Assembly (NCBI GenBank): GCA_030062745.1
Contig: CP099841.1
Location: 32,046,368-32,110,367 of the forward strand
DNA length: 64,000 bases
Direction of reading: 5' to 3'
DNA from: Capitulum mitella
Lineage: Eukaryota; Arthropoda; Thecostraca; Pollicipedomorpha; Pollicipedidae
In this document: positions 46,540-58,016 of the stretch, piece by piece
Position numbering within the stretch: position 1 is the first letter of the stretch
Layout of the letters: each line of letters starts with the position of its first letter
Notes under the pieces: generated by a model
The model's database searches: none
Seen by the model: the letters and a program-made list of their open reading frames with translations, nothing else
Told to the model about the DNA's origin: nothing
Program-made: the position numbers and the translations under genes

Positions 46540-46870
46540 GGCGGCCGGCTGCCGTCAGCGGACAGTGCGGTCGGCAGCGGCGGCGGCGCCGGCGGCCCGC
46601 TTGTTGACGCGTCGCCCCGGCCACGGTCGGGGTTGTTGCCGGCGGTGCAGCCCTTGAGGGCCGCCAGTCACGCCAGCCGTGCCCGGACCCCGACCCGCCG
46701 TGGGGCCGGGGTACGTCCGACACGGTGGGGCGTCTCGGCGGCCGGGCGGCGTCCTTCGGCGACGGCCGGCCGTGCCGCCGCCTCTGAAGGCCGGCACTGG
46801 CAGGCGAGGCTGACCTGCCGCCATCGACGGCCTGAACACTGCAGAGGACGGTGCCAGCGTTGCTGTAGAC
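46380..46870 (-). promoter_or_regulatory. CpG-rich 5' region of the FREP gene
   Basis: This block of about 490 bp is visibly far richer in G+C and CpG than its surroundings and spans the FREP start codon and 5' leader. Open frames run through it on both strands, as expected in such base composition. Those upstream of 46539 on the minus strand would be 5'-UTR uORFs, not separate genes. Confidence 0.6.
46506..46539 (-). CDS. FREP exon 1: start codon and signal peptide
   Basis: The start codon at 46539-46537 sits in a near-ideal context (gccggccgccATGG). Eleven codons, MARLRLVLLAL, are followed by a single G and a perfect donor, G|GTAAGT. The exon leaves in phase 1. That matches the exon starting at 33189, whose first two bases complete a Val codon and continue the hydrophobic core. 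It lies inside a strongly CpG-rich block, as expected for a first exon. No other exon candidate in the 13.3 kb intron fits this phase without a stop. Confidence 0.82.
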
Positions 46871-46936
46871 TCTAGACAAGCTCAATATTTGTACGTAAGG
46901 TGATGCATATAAACATCATCGTGTACGCTGACGCGT

Positions 46937-46949
46937 CCTTATATATACT
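46937..46949 (-). promoter_or_regulatory. Candidate TATA box for the FREP gene
   Basis: On the minus strand this reads AGTATATATAAGG, a strong TATA match, with a GC-rich stretch just downstream. A start site about 30 bp on would give a leader of roughly 370 nt before the ATG. This is inferred from motif and position only. Confidence 0.35.
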
Positions 46950-47164
46950 GTCCCCATATTTCAACGGTGAGAAACCAATGAAAAATAACAAAGTGATCCT
47001 AACTGCTGGAACTCCTGGGAATCAAAGTTAAACAGTTGCTAGTGTTAGGATGATGGGAGTTCAGCCCATCGACCCTACCACATGCATTAATAATTTCATA
47101 GTAAGCCTTATGGTGTCGTGACTGCCCAATCACGTGTAAGTCCAGTGACTCTCACCCAGCATCA

Positions 47165-47232
47165 TATATATATATGTGTGTGTGTGTGTGTGTTTATATG
47201 TATATATATGTATAGATATATATACGATGTAT
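47165..47232. repeat. (TA)n/(TG)n compound microsatellite
   Basis: Short TA, then TG, then TATATG-type repeats. Confidence 0.93.
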
Positions 47233-47286
47233 ATGAAATACGATATCCTATCCTACGATGTATACGGCAGAAATTCACTCCGTCTG

Positions 47287-47370
47287 AGTGCAGTCACTCG
47301 CTCAGATGGTAGAGCACTGTTTTTCCCGTTCCCTGCCAAAGTATGTTCGAGTCGCTTTGGCTCTTGACAT
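47287..47370 (+). other. Degenerate tRNA-like sequence (possible SINE head)
   Basis: GCTCAGATGGTAGAGC forms a good D-arm/A-box and GTTCGAGTC a B-box at suitable spacing. The T-stem and acceptor stem do not pair, so this is not a functional tRNA. Confidence 0.3.
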
Positions 47371-48313
47371 TTGGCCCGCGGTTAAAGAGGTAGTTGACCA
47401 AAATAACCTTGTATTCGCTTCCACAGGACCGTTTCATAATCATGAATGCACTTGGGATTTTCGCCGTAAAATCATTCGTCAACATGGAAACGCGCGATTG
47501 GATGTCGGGAAAAAGTCTGTGCATCATGCTCCGCTTAGAAACGCAGAAATTCGGAGTTCGGAACAAGTTATTGCAACAAAACATTGTATGTTATTTTGCA
47601 TCACGTGCGAAATGGCCGTTTGCTTGGAAACTTGCATGGCCTCATTCTACAATCATGCGCATTGGCCGGATCAGGCTTTATGCAGATTGCTATTCCACAT
47701 GACTCGGTGGCAAACTGGAACCCCTTAACTTTATCCCGACACTGACTGGAGAGTGCTTAAAGCCTCCTCTGGCGTATTTTCTAAAATATTGCCACGATTC
47801 TGTCTCCAACATAGAGGAGTAGGTTTTGACTAGATCACGTGGCCAGCCTGACTGCAGCTGCGTGCAGCTCAGGGAAGGGGTTCGGAGAAGATGGAAGGAA
47901 GAGGATAGGTTTCCTGGACAGTGAGGTACGGTTACGTTATCGTAGTCATGACGAGCCCAGAATACAAACGATTGTAACATTACGTTATCGCTAAGATCGT
48001 TACGAACCCAGAACACAGGCGATTGTAACAACTGAATGACTTCCAAATGAATGACAGCGACGCCATGAAACTTGCGGTACTGTTTTCGTCAACTGTGTCC
48101 ATGCTGACAAATTTCGCAAACGAGGTCATCTTAGGTTACTCCCAAGCGACACCATGAATACAAAAGTTATTGAACATAACCATTATCATAAACGTAACCA
48201 GCACTGCGATTGACGTTCAGTTTCCTTCGGTGTTTCATTCTCGATGCTTTTACGCGGCTTACTGCAATGCCTCGTCTAACGCGCTATCGTGTCTAACATG
48301 GGGAGGGTTCAAC

Positions 48314-48471
48314 CAGGGGCGCAGCCAGGATTTTTTTTATAAGAAGGGGGCAGAGCTCAGTAAGAATTGAAATCATACGGAAACAACATGGTGGGGAGAC
48401 GATGTGCAATGGGTTTCACTAAAAAAATGTGGACCTAAGGGGGGGGGCGTGCCTCCCTCTGGCTGCGCCGG
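48314..48471 (+). mobile_element. Possible short hAT-like MITE (CAGGGGCGCAGCCAGG end)
   Basis: The left end is the common CAGGGGCGCAGCCAGG type. The right side has CTGGCTGCGCC, an inverted partner, but it does not close on CTG and no target duplication is evident. Confidence 0.4.
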
Positions 48472-48539
48472 TGGCCTTAGCCCCCGCCGTGGAGTTGCCA
48501 GTCCCCCAGGGAAGACGTCACGAATTTTGAGTTGGGGGG

Positions 48540-48810
48540 GCAGAATTTTCCAGTGGATTTCTTTGACGAAACGGGGTCTTTTTGCAGGGAAACCTTCTGA
48601 CTCATACAGGGGGCTTTCCAATCCAGCAAAAGACTTCCTTACCCCGAAACAGTACCCCTGTTCCAGAACAGGGGCCTCCTGATGCATAAAGGGACCCTCT
48701 AATCCGGAACAGGAACCTCCTGATTCCAGAGGGGGCCTCCGGATCCAGAAAAGGGTCTCCTGAACCCGACTGAGGACCACCTAGCTCAGTTATGGGACCT
48801 CCTTGCTCTG
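48540..48810. repeat. Degenerate tandem repeat, about 30-35 bp
   Basis: Repeated forms of GGGCCTCC, GATCCAGAA and AGGGTCTCCTGA at roughly 30-bp spacing. Confidence 0.5.
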
Positions 48811-49299
48811 AATTTTGATAACATATGTGTAACTGCAGAACTTTCAGTCCGGGTAAAAGGGCCTCCCAATTTTTCGGGGGAGGGGCAAAAACATGCTCTT
48901 CCCCCGTCCCCTGCTACGCCGCCTCTCAGCCCCCAGTCGAGGAAAAACAGGCTAATTAGGGAGTTGGAATGTTCAAAATCATAAAATCTAACACAGTTTT
49001 TGGGGGATATGCAACATTTTCTTTCAAATGTGAAGTCGCTAAGAAAATGCCTCGTCCACATAGGCAACGAAAGAAGAGGGAGAGGGCAGGGAAGACAGCT
49101 GTCCTCCAATCGCGATGGGTCCGGTGCAAGACTATGTTTTTTCCCCTCCCCATTTATGAGCTTCGGGAGCTTCGTAAGAAACTCAACAAAAATGGAAATG
49201 GGGTTAAGAACAGGGTCACGCTAAAAAAAAAAAAAAGAAAACATTACTACGGAGGCAATGAAGTAGGCACATGGCATGCGTGTCCTTTCAAGTCCACTT

Positions 49300-49930
49300 G
49301 GTAAGGGGCATCAGGTTTCTTCCGGTAGGGACCTCGAACAGGTCGCTGCCAAAAGTGAACATACCGCGAACGTACAATTATTGAGGGGCCTCGCGGAATG
49401 GACTCGGCAGGCCAGTCCTGACAAAGAGTTCGGATCATGCTGGGGGCCCTGGCTTTAATCCAAGAGAGGGTCTCTTGCCGATCCAAGACTGAGAAGTGGT
49501 CCAGAGACCAGGAACTGACAAATTTTAGAGGGCCTCACAAAATGGATTTGGGTGGCCTGCACTGAACCAAGGTTCGGATCTTAGAGAGTGTTCCAGCTCC
49601 CATCCCCGTAGGAGGGCCTCGCACCAATCATGCTCAAAAGTAACCAAGAGACTGAATATTTAAATTTTTAGGGGGCCTCGCAGAACAAATCCTGGTAGCC
49701 TGCGCTGAACCGCAGTCAACCCCACCCTACCAGAGGGTCCCAGCTTCCGTCCGTTAGAGAGCCCCACACCGATAACACCTAAATACAGCCTACAGACTGG
49801 GAATCGAAGATTTTTTATGGGTCTCACAGAATGGACCCGGGTGGCCTATGTCCATTTTGTCATTTGACCGAAGTCCCGACCCTGCCTCGGGGCCTCGTGT
49901 TCCGTCCGTAGAGAGAGTCTGGTTGCTTAT
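49300..49930. repeat. Degenerate tandem repeat, about 145 bp, four units
   Basis: GGGCCTCRCARAAYGGAYTYGGGTGGCCTG-like blocks (shortest shared core GGGCCTCGC, written with variation) start near 49384, 49530, 49673 and 49819, each followed by GAACC and a CAGCTTCCGTCC-type segment. Confidence 0.65.
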
Positions 49931-49931
49931 T

Positions 49932-49997
49932 GGGTTAGTTAACGTTCTTAACCAAAACCAAAAGGTTAGTGGGTTAGTTAACGTTCTTAACCAAAAA
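49932..49997. repeat. Direct repeat GGGTTAGTTAACGTTCTTAA
   Basis: Two adjacent copies (49934 and 49970 region) separated by CCAAAACCAAAAGGTTAGT. Each copy contains a small GTTAAC palindrome. Confidence 0.75.
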
Positions 49998-49999
49998 GC

Positions 50000-52900
50000 G
50001 GAGATTCGTATCTTCTGCAGCGGCCGCACCCCCCCGCCCCGCCTCCCCCATTCCCAATGGTTTGAGATTTAGCGTACGCATTTGGGTGATGCATGGAAAG
50101 AAACGCAATGAAAACACATTTATCCCCCCAGTCATTTTAAGAATTCTCCGCTTGCGCTCTCGACTACCGGGGTCATGGGCGTCACAACCGGACACGCCGA
50201 TTGTCGCGGATGGTACGGCGAAACGTGACCATAACCCGAACACGAACCGGGACCGAAAATGGGTCCGCACTCTTGACACCTAACGGCGATCCAGAGACCA
50301 CGGGACCCTGGCTCCTTTTGTCTCTCCTTTGGGTACATCACTGAACCGAGGAACGTGCAGTTTGTCAAGAGAGCTAAGTTACCCGGTTACAAAGACGACT
50401 CCAAATGTGTGGGCCCACAGGGCCAGGGTCTTCCTTAGTCTCCGATCGAAATTACAATTACTCATTTTTGAGCGAAGCACAATTCAGATCAGTAAAACGC
50501 ATACGCCTCTGCCTGGGATGGCCCAGCACGTGTGTTCTTCGCACTGCTGACATGGCACCTGGACCTCAGACTCTGTTTTTACAGGGCCAGGGGAGGCCAA
50601 GGTCCCTATGCCTGCCAGCCCGTGCAAATTTGCTTGTAAACTAAAGTTAGCCCGTGTAAAGTTAGCTTGTAAACTGCCTGTCAGCCCGTGCTGTCGCTTC
50701 CTCAAAAAGTCAGCCATTGGATCTGTACATGGCAAAGTTCTCTTCTTTCTGTCATAAATTTGTGATGTAAAGGTACCATTAAATGTAATGCATTTGTCTC
50801 AGGTCCCAGTATCAGGGATATACCTTCTTGGTAAATTTCCTTACCACATGTTCAGTTTTCACCATTTCCGGTTCCACTGTTTCAGTTATGTATGTTACCA
50901 TACATCTTTATATACTATAGTTGCATCATTCGGATTATTTGTTACACCAATGACTGTATACATCTTTTACATAGGCTGCTCCAATTACTTGGAATTTGAT
51001 CTATGTTCTTTGGTCTGTGATGATCTCTGTTGAAACATGATCAATGCTTTTTGGACAGAAATGACAAAGTGCAAAAAGCCTCGGCCGACGAACTCTCACC
51101 CGGCAGAGGTAGACAGACAACACGACAGCGTACTTCTGTGGTTCTTATGGATCCGTAAGTTTTTTTTCAAAGTACACTTCTCATGGAAACTGATGGCCAC
51201 ATTCCATAACCGACTAATGCCTAACGTCCAATCCATTTTTGACATTGCTTTATGTGCTGAGTTGATGTAAGGGCATTTTAATTTTTCGTATGAAGCCTTG
51301 TCAGTACGAGAACTAGACTCGGATTCCGTTGCCACGGCGTCAGCTGCCTTGACTTCCGACCAGCTGTCTGCCTGTGGCCGTCAGGAGGTCACAGTGGGAC
51401 CGAAGTGTGCCGCATCCGCTTAGGCACGCGCACCGTTTTGTGGAAAAGCGGAGGTGGTGGGCACGGTGGCAACAGACGGCCAAATGGCGCGCCGAACGAC
51501 ACACTTGGACAGCAGAAGCTGGCTATTTGTGTGCAAAGCTGGTCAGTGCGCATTGTGCTTTTAAGGTAGCTTTGAATTACAAAAAAATACATTGGTGGTG
51601 ATGCAGCTTTGAAACAACACGTCCTGGCGTGAGCGTGGCTATTTTACATCTAACACGCAATAAACTACTAATGACAGTAAAATCAGGTAGATTGCGTCGC
51701 TCGGGTTATGTGGGTTTCGCGACCGAGTGCCAGAACTCGCACAGCGCACAGCTGTGGAGCGTCGGCTGACCCCGTTCCGGTGAGCCAAAATACGATTCCC
51801 ATTACGTGGCCTCACCACGAGAGTTTTCGTGCAACATGGACTTTTTGGAGATGAGGAGCCCTGCGTAGGAAAGGGGCCTCTCAAGATCAATTCGCAATTT
51901 CGTTTCCCCCTCACCCCATGATGAAATATGACCCGCCGTCATTGCTCGTCCATCCATTTTTGAGTGACATTTGTCGCACTAGTGGCAGTGTATAGAAACA
52001 CAGGGTTATGCATGCTGAGAAATGCCAAATGAATAAATGCAGGATTCTCGGGGGAGACATAATTTTTTTTCATATCACGAAATCACTGCAAAAATGCTTC
52101 ATCTACCAATTTTTGTACGTTTGAATCACCAGCGATGGTACATGCATATGCCATTACATTTTTTCAAGCTGCAACAGCACCAAAAAGGGAAATCACCAAA
52201 AAAAAATAATGCAGTCGAAATATAACGGATAAAAGAGCAGGGTATAAAGGTCAGAGGTAAAGAAAAAAGCGGAGTCCAGAAAACCATGATTATCTTTTAT
52301 ACAGTCATTGTAGTAAACCAGGAATGCCCTATTTTTCACTGGTCCTTCCGAAGTATTCACCTTTTTGGAGCCATGCACTTTTTACCTTAAAAATGGCCGT
52401 TTTTTGCAAATGATATTTGACCTCACATTGTCTTTACCACCTATTGGTGCAACTTTTACGTCATAAGGGTCCAAAATTTTCTTGGAAGTGGTGCCAAATT
52501 CGTTGGCATGCATTCCTTGATTACAGAACATAGTACCGTCTGGCATCAAATGGAAGAAATGTTGAACGCAAGCCAACGAACTTAAAACTTCGAACAAGAT
52601 AAATAACAACGGACGTAAATCTCAATCGGGAAAATATGGAATGTGAAAGATATCGATCTGGGGATTAATGTGGAAGAACGGTTTTTCGCCAAACAAAACA
52701 TGGAATGAAAAAGCACCGAAGGAGAAATGTCCAGCAAAAACAACGAAACAGCAAAGATTTCAACCGGCTGTATACAAAATGGCAGGTAACTGAATGACTT
52801 GATATCGGGGCAGGGATCAATAACGCACCAGAAAAATATTTAGTTGAAAAATATCGCGAATGTCGGCTAAAGTTGGGTTTTTAAGAAGGTCATTCCCTTC

Positions 52901-53640
52901 AAGCGCCCAGATGACTGTCGCGCGGATCCATAAGGGATACATACCATGACTATTTTTTTTTCATTCCAATAGATCAACGCTCAGCACAAATGAACGTAGT
53001 ATCGTGGGCAGGTGGGTACGGAACCTGAATTTTCGTGAAAATTTTATGGGACATTCCAGCAGGAATATCGTGAAAGCTTTCCACTGTTTGCACATAGTTT
53101 CCCAAGAGCCTCACTATTTAGCTAGAATCCTCCTAAAATGAATATTCTAGTTATTCCAAGGGGCTGCTAAGCTGAATCGACCAGACAATTATCCTGGTCA
53201 CGCCACTGGGGCTGATGGTGTGGTTGCAAATATACTGGCATTTTACGTAATACAGTAGGCGGGGTTCGAGTCCTTGGCACAAAAAAAATCCTCCTCCTTT
53301 TTCCCCAATGGTCTTTTGAGGATAAGCTGTGATTACCGTTGCCTGGGGATCTTCCACCTGGTAACAGCTCATGACATTGTGCTAAAAAATGTTTTTCCCT
53401 GACGTCTGGGATACAAGAATCGTGGAACATACCGCCGATTTCCGGCGACGGCCAGCGCTGATTACCGTATCTGCCAACAACTTGGTGACAAGCAACGGGA
53501 AAATTTCGAACAACCGGGACTTGAATTCCGTCCGTGATATTTACAGACGAAAGCCTTGACCAGCTCGCCATCAGGTCCATGTCCTGCCATTATCTTTATT
53601 CTCTGAGATATTTAACTATTACATTTTGTTCCACCTCCAG
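50000..53640. other. Intergenic, no recognised gene
   Basis: Open frames up to 137 codons (minus strand 53167-53580) lack recognisable motifs. GGGTTCGAGTCC near 53265 is an isolated B-box-like string followed by an A-run, perhaps a SINE end. Confidence 0.35.
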
Positions 53641-53719
53641 ATTTTCTAATGCAGAAGTTGGCCATTCTATACCCGCCCATTTACGATGCCCGTCCCAGGT
53701 ACGGTGACACAAAGCATAG

Positions 53720-54010
53720 CCTTGCAATGTTTTATCATTCGATATTTTACCGCTGGGGTGATAATCGAGATCCATTTTTTTCCTGTTTTGTATGTTCTGT
53801 TGGCTATTTGTTCATCCAGTATTTTACCCCGCAATATATTCCCATTTCAGTGGATACCGTTTTTCGATGTTTTTCCGTATTCGATACTTCAACATTTGAT
53901 GTTTTTCCGTTTGATATTCATCCCTGTCGGCATTTATTCTGTTCCATATCCTACCTTTAACATTTTGTTTTCAATATTTTTGCATTCGATATTCCGCCAT
54001 ACCTCATATT
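53720..54010. repeat. Degenerate short-unit repeat (TTCGATATTTTTCC-like)
   Basis: Motifs such as TTCGATATTTTACCG, GATGTTTTTCCGT, TTTGATATTCATCC, ATTCGATATTCCGCC recur every 15-30 bp. The design recalls the subrepeats of the foldback-like elements but the unit differs. Confidence 0.45.
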
Positions 54011-54738
54011 GTGGGGTAGCCGTGTCTTCCCTAGTTCCGGAGACAAACACGGGCTAGAAACCAGAAGCCGGTCCGTGCCGACGCCCGGCGGGTGTCGGGT
54101 CACCTTGACCGGCGTGGCGCCAATCCGGACATGTGCGGTTCGGATTGGTCGAGACTGATGTCACGTGATGCACAGTGCCGAGGTCAGGTCGCCGGATCGC
54201 GAGGAACTGAATGGGTGATTCCGAGTTCGGGCGGCTCGGGACGGAACGGTCAGTGTGCCGACTGAGCCTGAAAACAAAGCTGCAAGTGACTCAATGTGTT
54301 AATGAGAAGACCACGCTTACCCAGTCAATCACATGCGGCACAAAAAAATGTGATCAGTTTGCACAGTGCATTTCCTGTAATTCTTCTAATGGTGCATTTG
54401 TACATTTATTTGAAATGACGCAGAGCGTCGATATTAAAAATCTTTTACTTGCGAGTGACAGTGTTTGATATTCATCTGCTCTTTACAATGTCACCATTTA
54501 AAAACATCCCTGTTTCTCACAAAACTGCCTTCTTCTCTCGTAACGATTAACACATTACTCCGCAAACGCCAGTGACTCAGGAAACTAGAAGCACACATAG
54601 GCATGGGTGTCGATTTGCATATTTTTGGGCGAGTCCCCGGCCCCCTCCCCAATGTTAAGTTCGGCTTCCGATATCAGCGGAATAACACCCGAGGTTTGCG
54701 TCCCTGTTTTATCTGACAGCATTGATCTGATATATATT

Positions 54739-54794
<56 letters not shown>

Positions 54795-55387
54795 ATAATT
54801 GTGTATGTATGTTTATATATGTCGTGTGCGTTTGTGTGTGCATTTTGTTTGAAATACAAACAGGACACAATGTGGAAAAGGTCGAAAAACTGCCGTCAGT
54901 GAAAAAAGCGGGTTAAATCCGATGAGAAACTAACAGTGAGGGGTGTTTCGTTATCGGGTCATCGGTTCTGTCCCTTCGATCATTTACAGAGATCGATAGT
55001 CGCGCCCATAAGAGTGTAGCATTGTTTCGATACCCGCCGATGAATGCAAATTATTATGGGAAAGGCAGTGGGGTTCTGTTACACTTAAAAGGAGAAGTGT
55101 CGGTAACGATCCTGTCCGGAAATGCTCAGCCCTGTTTGCAACGTGGTCGCAACGTACTAAACAGGTCTCAGAGTTCATAGAATGGAGCAAAGAAAGGCTC
55201 TATAAACCCCTATGCACCGTAGGAGGGACACCAGAAGACCAAAAGTTGCACCTGTGAACCATTCAGGTTTTCTTTGAACCTGAATGATTTGTTGATGTGT
55301 TTAATTGCATGACTGATTGACTAACTGAATGGGTGACTGAAAAACCTGAAAGAAACACAGCCAGTCAAGGCACTGCAACGACGAAGT
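54011..55387. other. Intergenic; short CpG-rich patch at 54060-54250
   Basis: The patch contains ATTGG (inverted CCAAT) and a CACGTG site and is followed by an 85-codon Cys-containing frame (54211-54468). This could be a small promoter/exon but there is no homology to cite. Confidence 0.25.
54731..54840. repeat. (TA)n(TG)n microsatellite
   Basis: About 50 bp of TA followed by TG-rich and TATG-rich sequence. Confidence 0.95.
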
Positions 55388-55395
55388 GACATGTG

Positions 55396-55669
55396 CAGAC
55401 ATGTAGCCAGGATTTTCTTTGGGGGAGGGACAAATGTCAAATTGTATTATACACCACTGGCATATGACGTAATTTATGCAAAAAAAAAACAGTAATTTTA
55501 CGCAATTTGTCTCAAATTTAATGCACAGGAAAAGCATATAACGTTTACTTTTGCAACATATATATGACCACTTTTCCGTATTCCTGTGAAATCGTTAGAT
55601 ATCGGATGTAGACTGTTTGGCTCAGGGGGAGCATGGCCCCCAAGCCCCCCCCCCTTGGCTACGTCCGTG
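55396..55669 (+). mobile_element. hAT-type MITE with perfect 8-bp target duplication
   Basis: 274 bp, same family as the 30088 copy, flanked by GACATGTG on both sides (55388-55395 and 55670-55677). Confidence 0.92.
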
Positions 55670-55677
55670 GACATGTG

Positions 55678-57420
55678 TCATTGGCTTGGGCAGATCTGGA
55701 TGCATCCCTCCGAGTTTTGCAGAAGTGACCTTCATGACTACGGCATTGTATGAGAAATGATGTGATAACAACTGGATGAAGTCGTGCATTGTTAAATGAT
55801 GCTGTTGTGCGACATCCCTTGCTGCATATTGCATGTGGTTGCCAGTTATCATATGCATTATATAACAGCACGTTGTTTTCTAATTCACGTTTGTCTTCCG
55901 AACCGGACATAAATAACGTGCTCCAACGGACTTGGCTCCCCTTCTATAAACATGTTTTTCTTGGCATATCTGTGACCTAAAAACCGGACCTTGTGGTGGT
56001 CAATGACGTTATCTAGGACAAAATGCAAGGCCACTTTTGCACTAGCGGGTGTCAAAACATAGAGATGGTGTGGTTTAAACGAAGCTATGGATCATGAGAA
56101 GGCTAGTAAATTGTTTGAAAAGGCCGGTTCCGAGTAGCAAAGCAGTCTAAACAAATAAGGAAATATTGCTCCAGGAGGCTATATTAGGATATATTAGGAT
56201 TTCTTTCATTTCATTTTTGCACCAACGCAGTACGTAGGCATTACTGGAATACAAGATTGGAAGACCTCTCCCCCCAGTCAAAATTGACATGCCTCCCATT
56301 CAATTCCTTAGACGATGCCCAGGTTGTCTGACATGGAAAATGAAACTAGTATCTGCTATGCACCATGTTTTCTGTTTATTTCACATTCCAGCAGGCAGCT
56401 AACCCATCATTTCAGTCTATATCCCAAATGCGACGGAAAACCGGCTTATCGTTTTGACTCTTCTTCCCAGATGTCGCACAGTCGTCGAAATCTCATTCGG
56501 TAAAATGGCAAATGATCAAACATAAGACCATTCGGTGTACCTAATATTTAACAAAGACAACACGAAAAGAAGGCTTGCTTCCATGTTTTGAAGTCCCGTG
56601 AAATGACTTAAAAATTGGGAGTGGCCTTAAAAGCTGTGTGAAGCTAACCTTTACATAAATCACATGGAGCAATGCCCAAAATATGTCCCGATAACGTCAT
56701 ATTTCTGCGGTGCAGTATCGCTATTGGTGGTCCTTGATATTCGTATCGATATTACGCTAGTGCGTCGAAAAAGGTGTGCGTGGTGATGTTTTGTGTTCCA
56801 TTGTTTTGCCAGTATTGAAAAAATAGTTGGTGACACATTAAAGGACAGGAAGAACCAGCAACAAGGTGAGGTTGTTTGAAACGCTGATCGTTGTGTCCTT
56901 TGTTTAACGGAATGCATGTGCATAGGTGTAGCGGTAGGAACAATAAAAAATGGAGAGGAACTGACAGATTTTGAAACGCCTTCCGGCCCCTGTTAAAAGA
57001 TGAAGCAATCAGGGGGCAGGGCCTCCACCCCATTTCAACGCAGACGTATGAAATGCGTAGGTTTTGACTTCAAACAATAACGAACATTCGTGAGATGGAT
57101 TCTCGGTGCTTCTGTTTGCATGGCGCGGGTAAGAAGCCACCACTTTTCGCCATCTTGGTTCCTCAGTGGCGTCATAGTTGAATAGTTAGCTGAATGGCAC
57201 TTTCAGCCATGTTGACGGGCGGTGGGTTTTCGAATAGAGGAAATGTTGGACGATAGCCCGCAGCTTTTCAAAATTCTTCAACGCAGCGTTGCTGTTCGCA
57301 AGGTAACGTCACACGCAGCTTTTTGTGGTTTTGCGCCGGTCGCCGTTGTGACGTCATTTGTCATTCTCCGCCGTAATGGCTAACCCAAGAATGCAGTCCC
57401 AAGGTCGTTCTCTACCTGAA
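55678..57420. other. Intergenic, no recognised feature
   Basis: Only short chance frames and no repeats I can define. Confidence 0.4.
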
Positions 57421-57739
57421 CAGACACGTAGCCAGGATTTTTCTCAGGAGAGGGCCAGTTAGCCAAAATTTGTTATTTTTTGTTATTTGCGGAGGCCGAC
57501 AAAATTAGCCAAAACGGCGAATTTTGCCATATTCCACTGCCATATGATGAACTTTTTAGGACAAACAGCAATTTTGCGTAACTGGCCTCATATTTAACAC
57601 ACCGGAAAAGCATGCAATGTTTGCTTTTGCAGCATATATATGATAACTATTCCATATTCCTGCGGAGTCGCTAAATAACTAGTGTAGATTGCTTGACTCA
57701 GGGAGCTTCTCCCCACGGCACCCGTTTTCTACGTCCCTG
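57421..57739 (+). mobile_element. hAT-type MITE with internal expansion
   Basis: Ends CAGACACGTAGCCAGG and TACGTCCCTG. About 50 extra bases containing repeated TTGTTATTT and AGCCAAAA follow the 5' end. The flanking octamers match poorly (TACCTGAA and TACGCAGA). Confidence 0.85.
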
Positions 57740-57749
57740 TACGCAGAAC

Positions 57750-58016
57750 CAGGCATGTAGCCAGAATATTCCTCGGGGGGTGAGGGCAAACGTCAAACTT
57801 TGTCATATACCACTGGGGTGTGACAGAGTTTGTAGGAAAAAGGAAGTCTTATCCAATTGACCTCACGTTTAGCACAGATGAACACATAATGTTTGCTTCT
57901 GTAATATATATATAAATGATCACTGTTCCGTGTACCTGCGAAACGTCTAAATTATCTAGTATAGACAACTTGACTCAAGGAAGTCATGACCTCATCCCCC
58001 CTTGGCTACGTCCCTG
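57750..58016 (+). mobile_element. hAT-type MITE, ten bases after the previous copy
   Basis: Ends CAGGCATGTAGCC and GGCTACGTCCCTG. Flanking octamers CGCAGAAC and CCTAGAAC agree at 6 of 8 positions. Same orientation as its neighbour. Confidence 0.87.

Noticed and set aside
45995-46657. 220-codon plus-strand open frame
   Set aside because: It runs into the CpG-rich block antisense to FREP exon 1. Composition explains the lack of stops.
51374-51601. Trp/Arg-rich plus-strand frame
   Set aside because: No recognisable domain, and the opposite strand is equally open.
53250-53290. tRNA-like T-arm followed by an A-run
   Set aside because: The T-stem pairs with GU bonds but no acceptor stem or D-arm; at most a SINE remnant.
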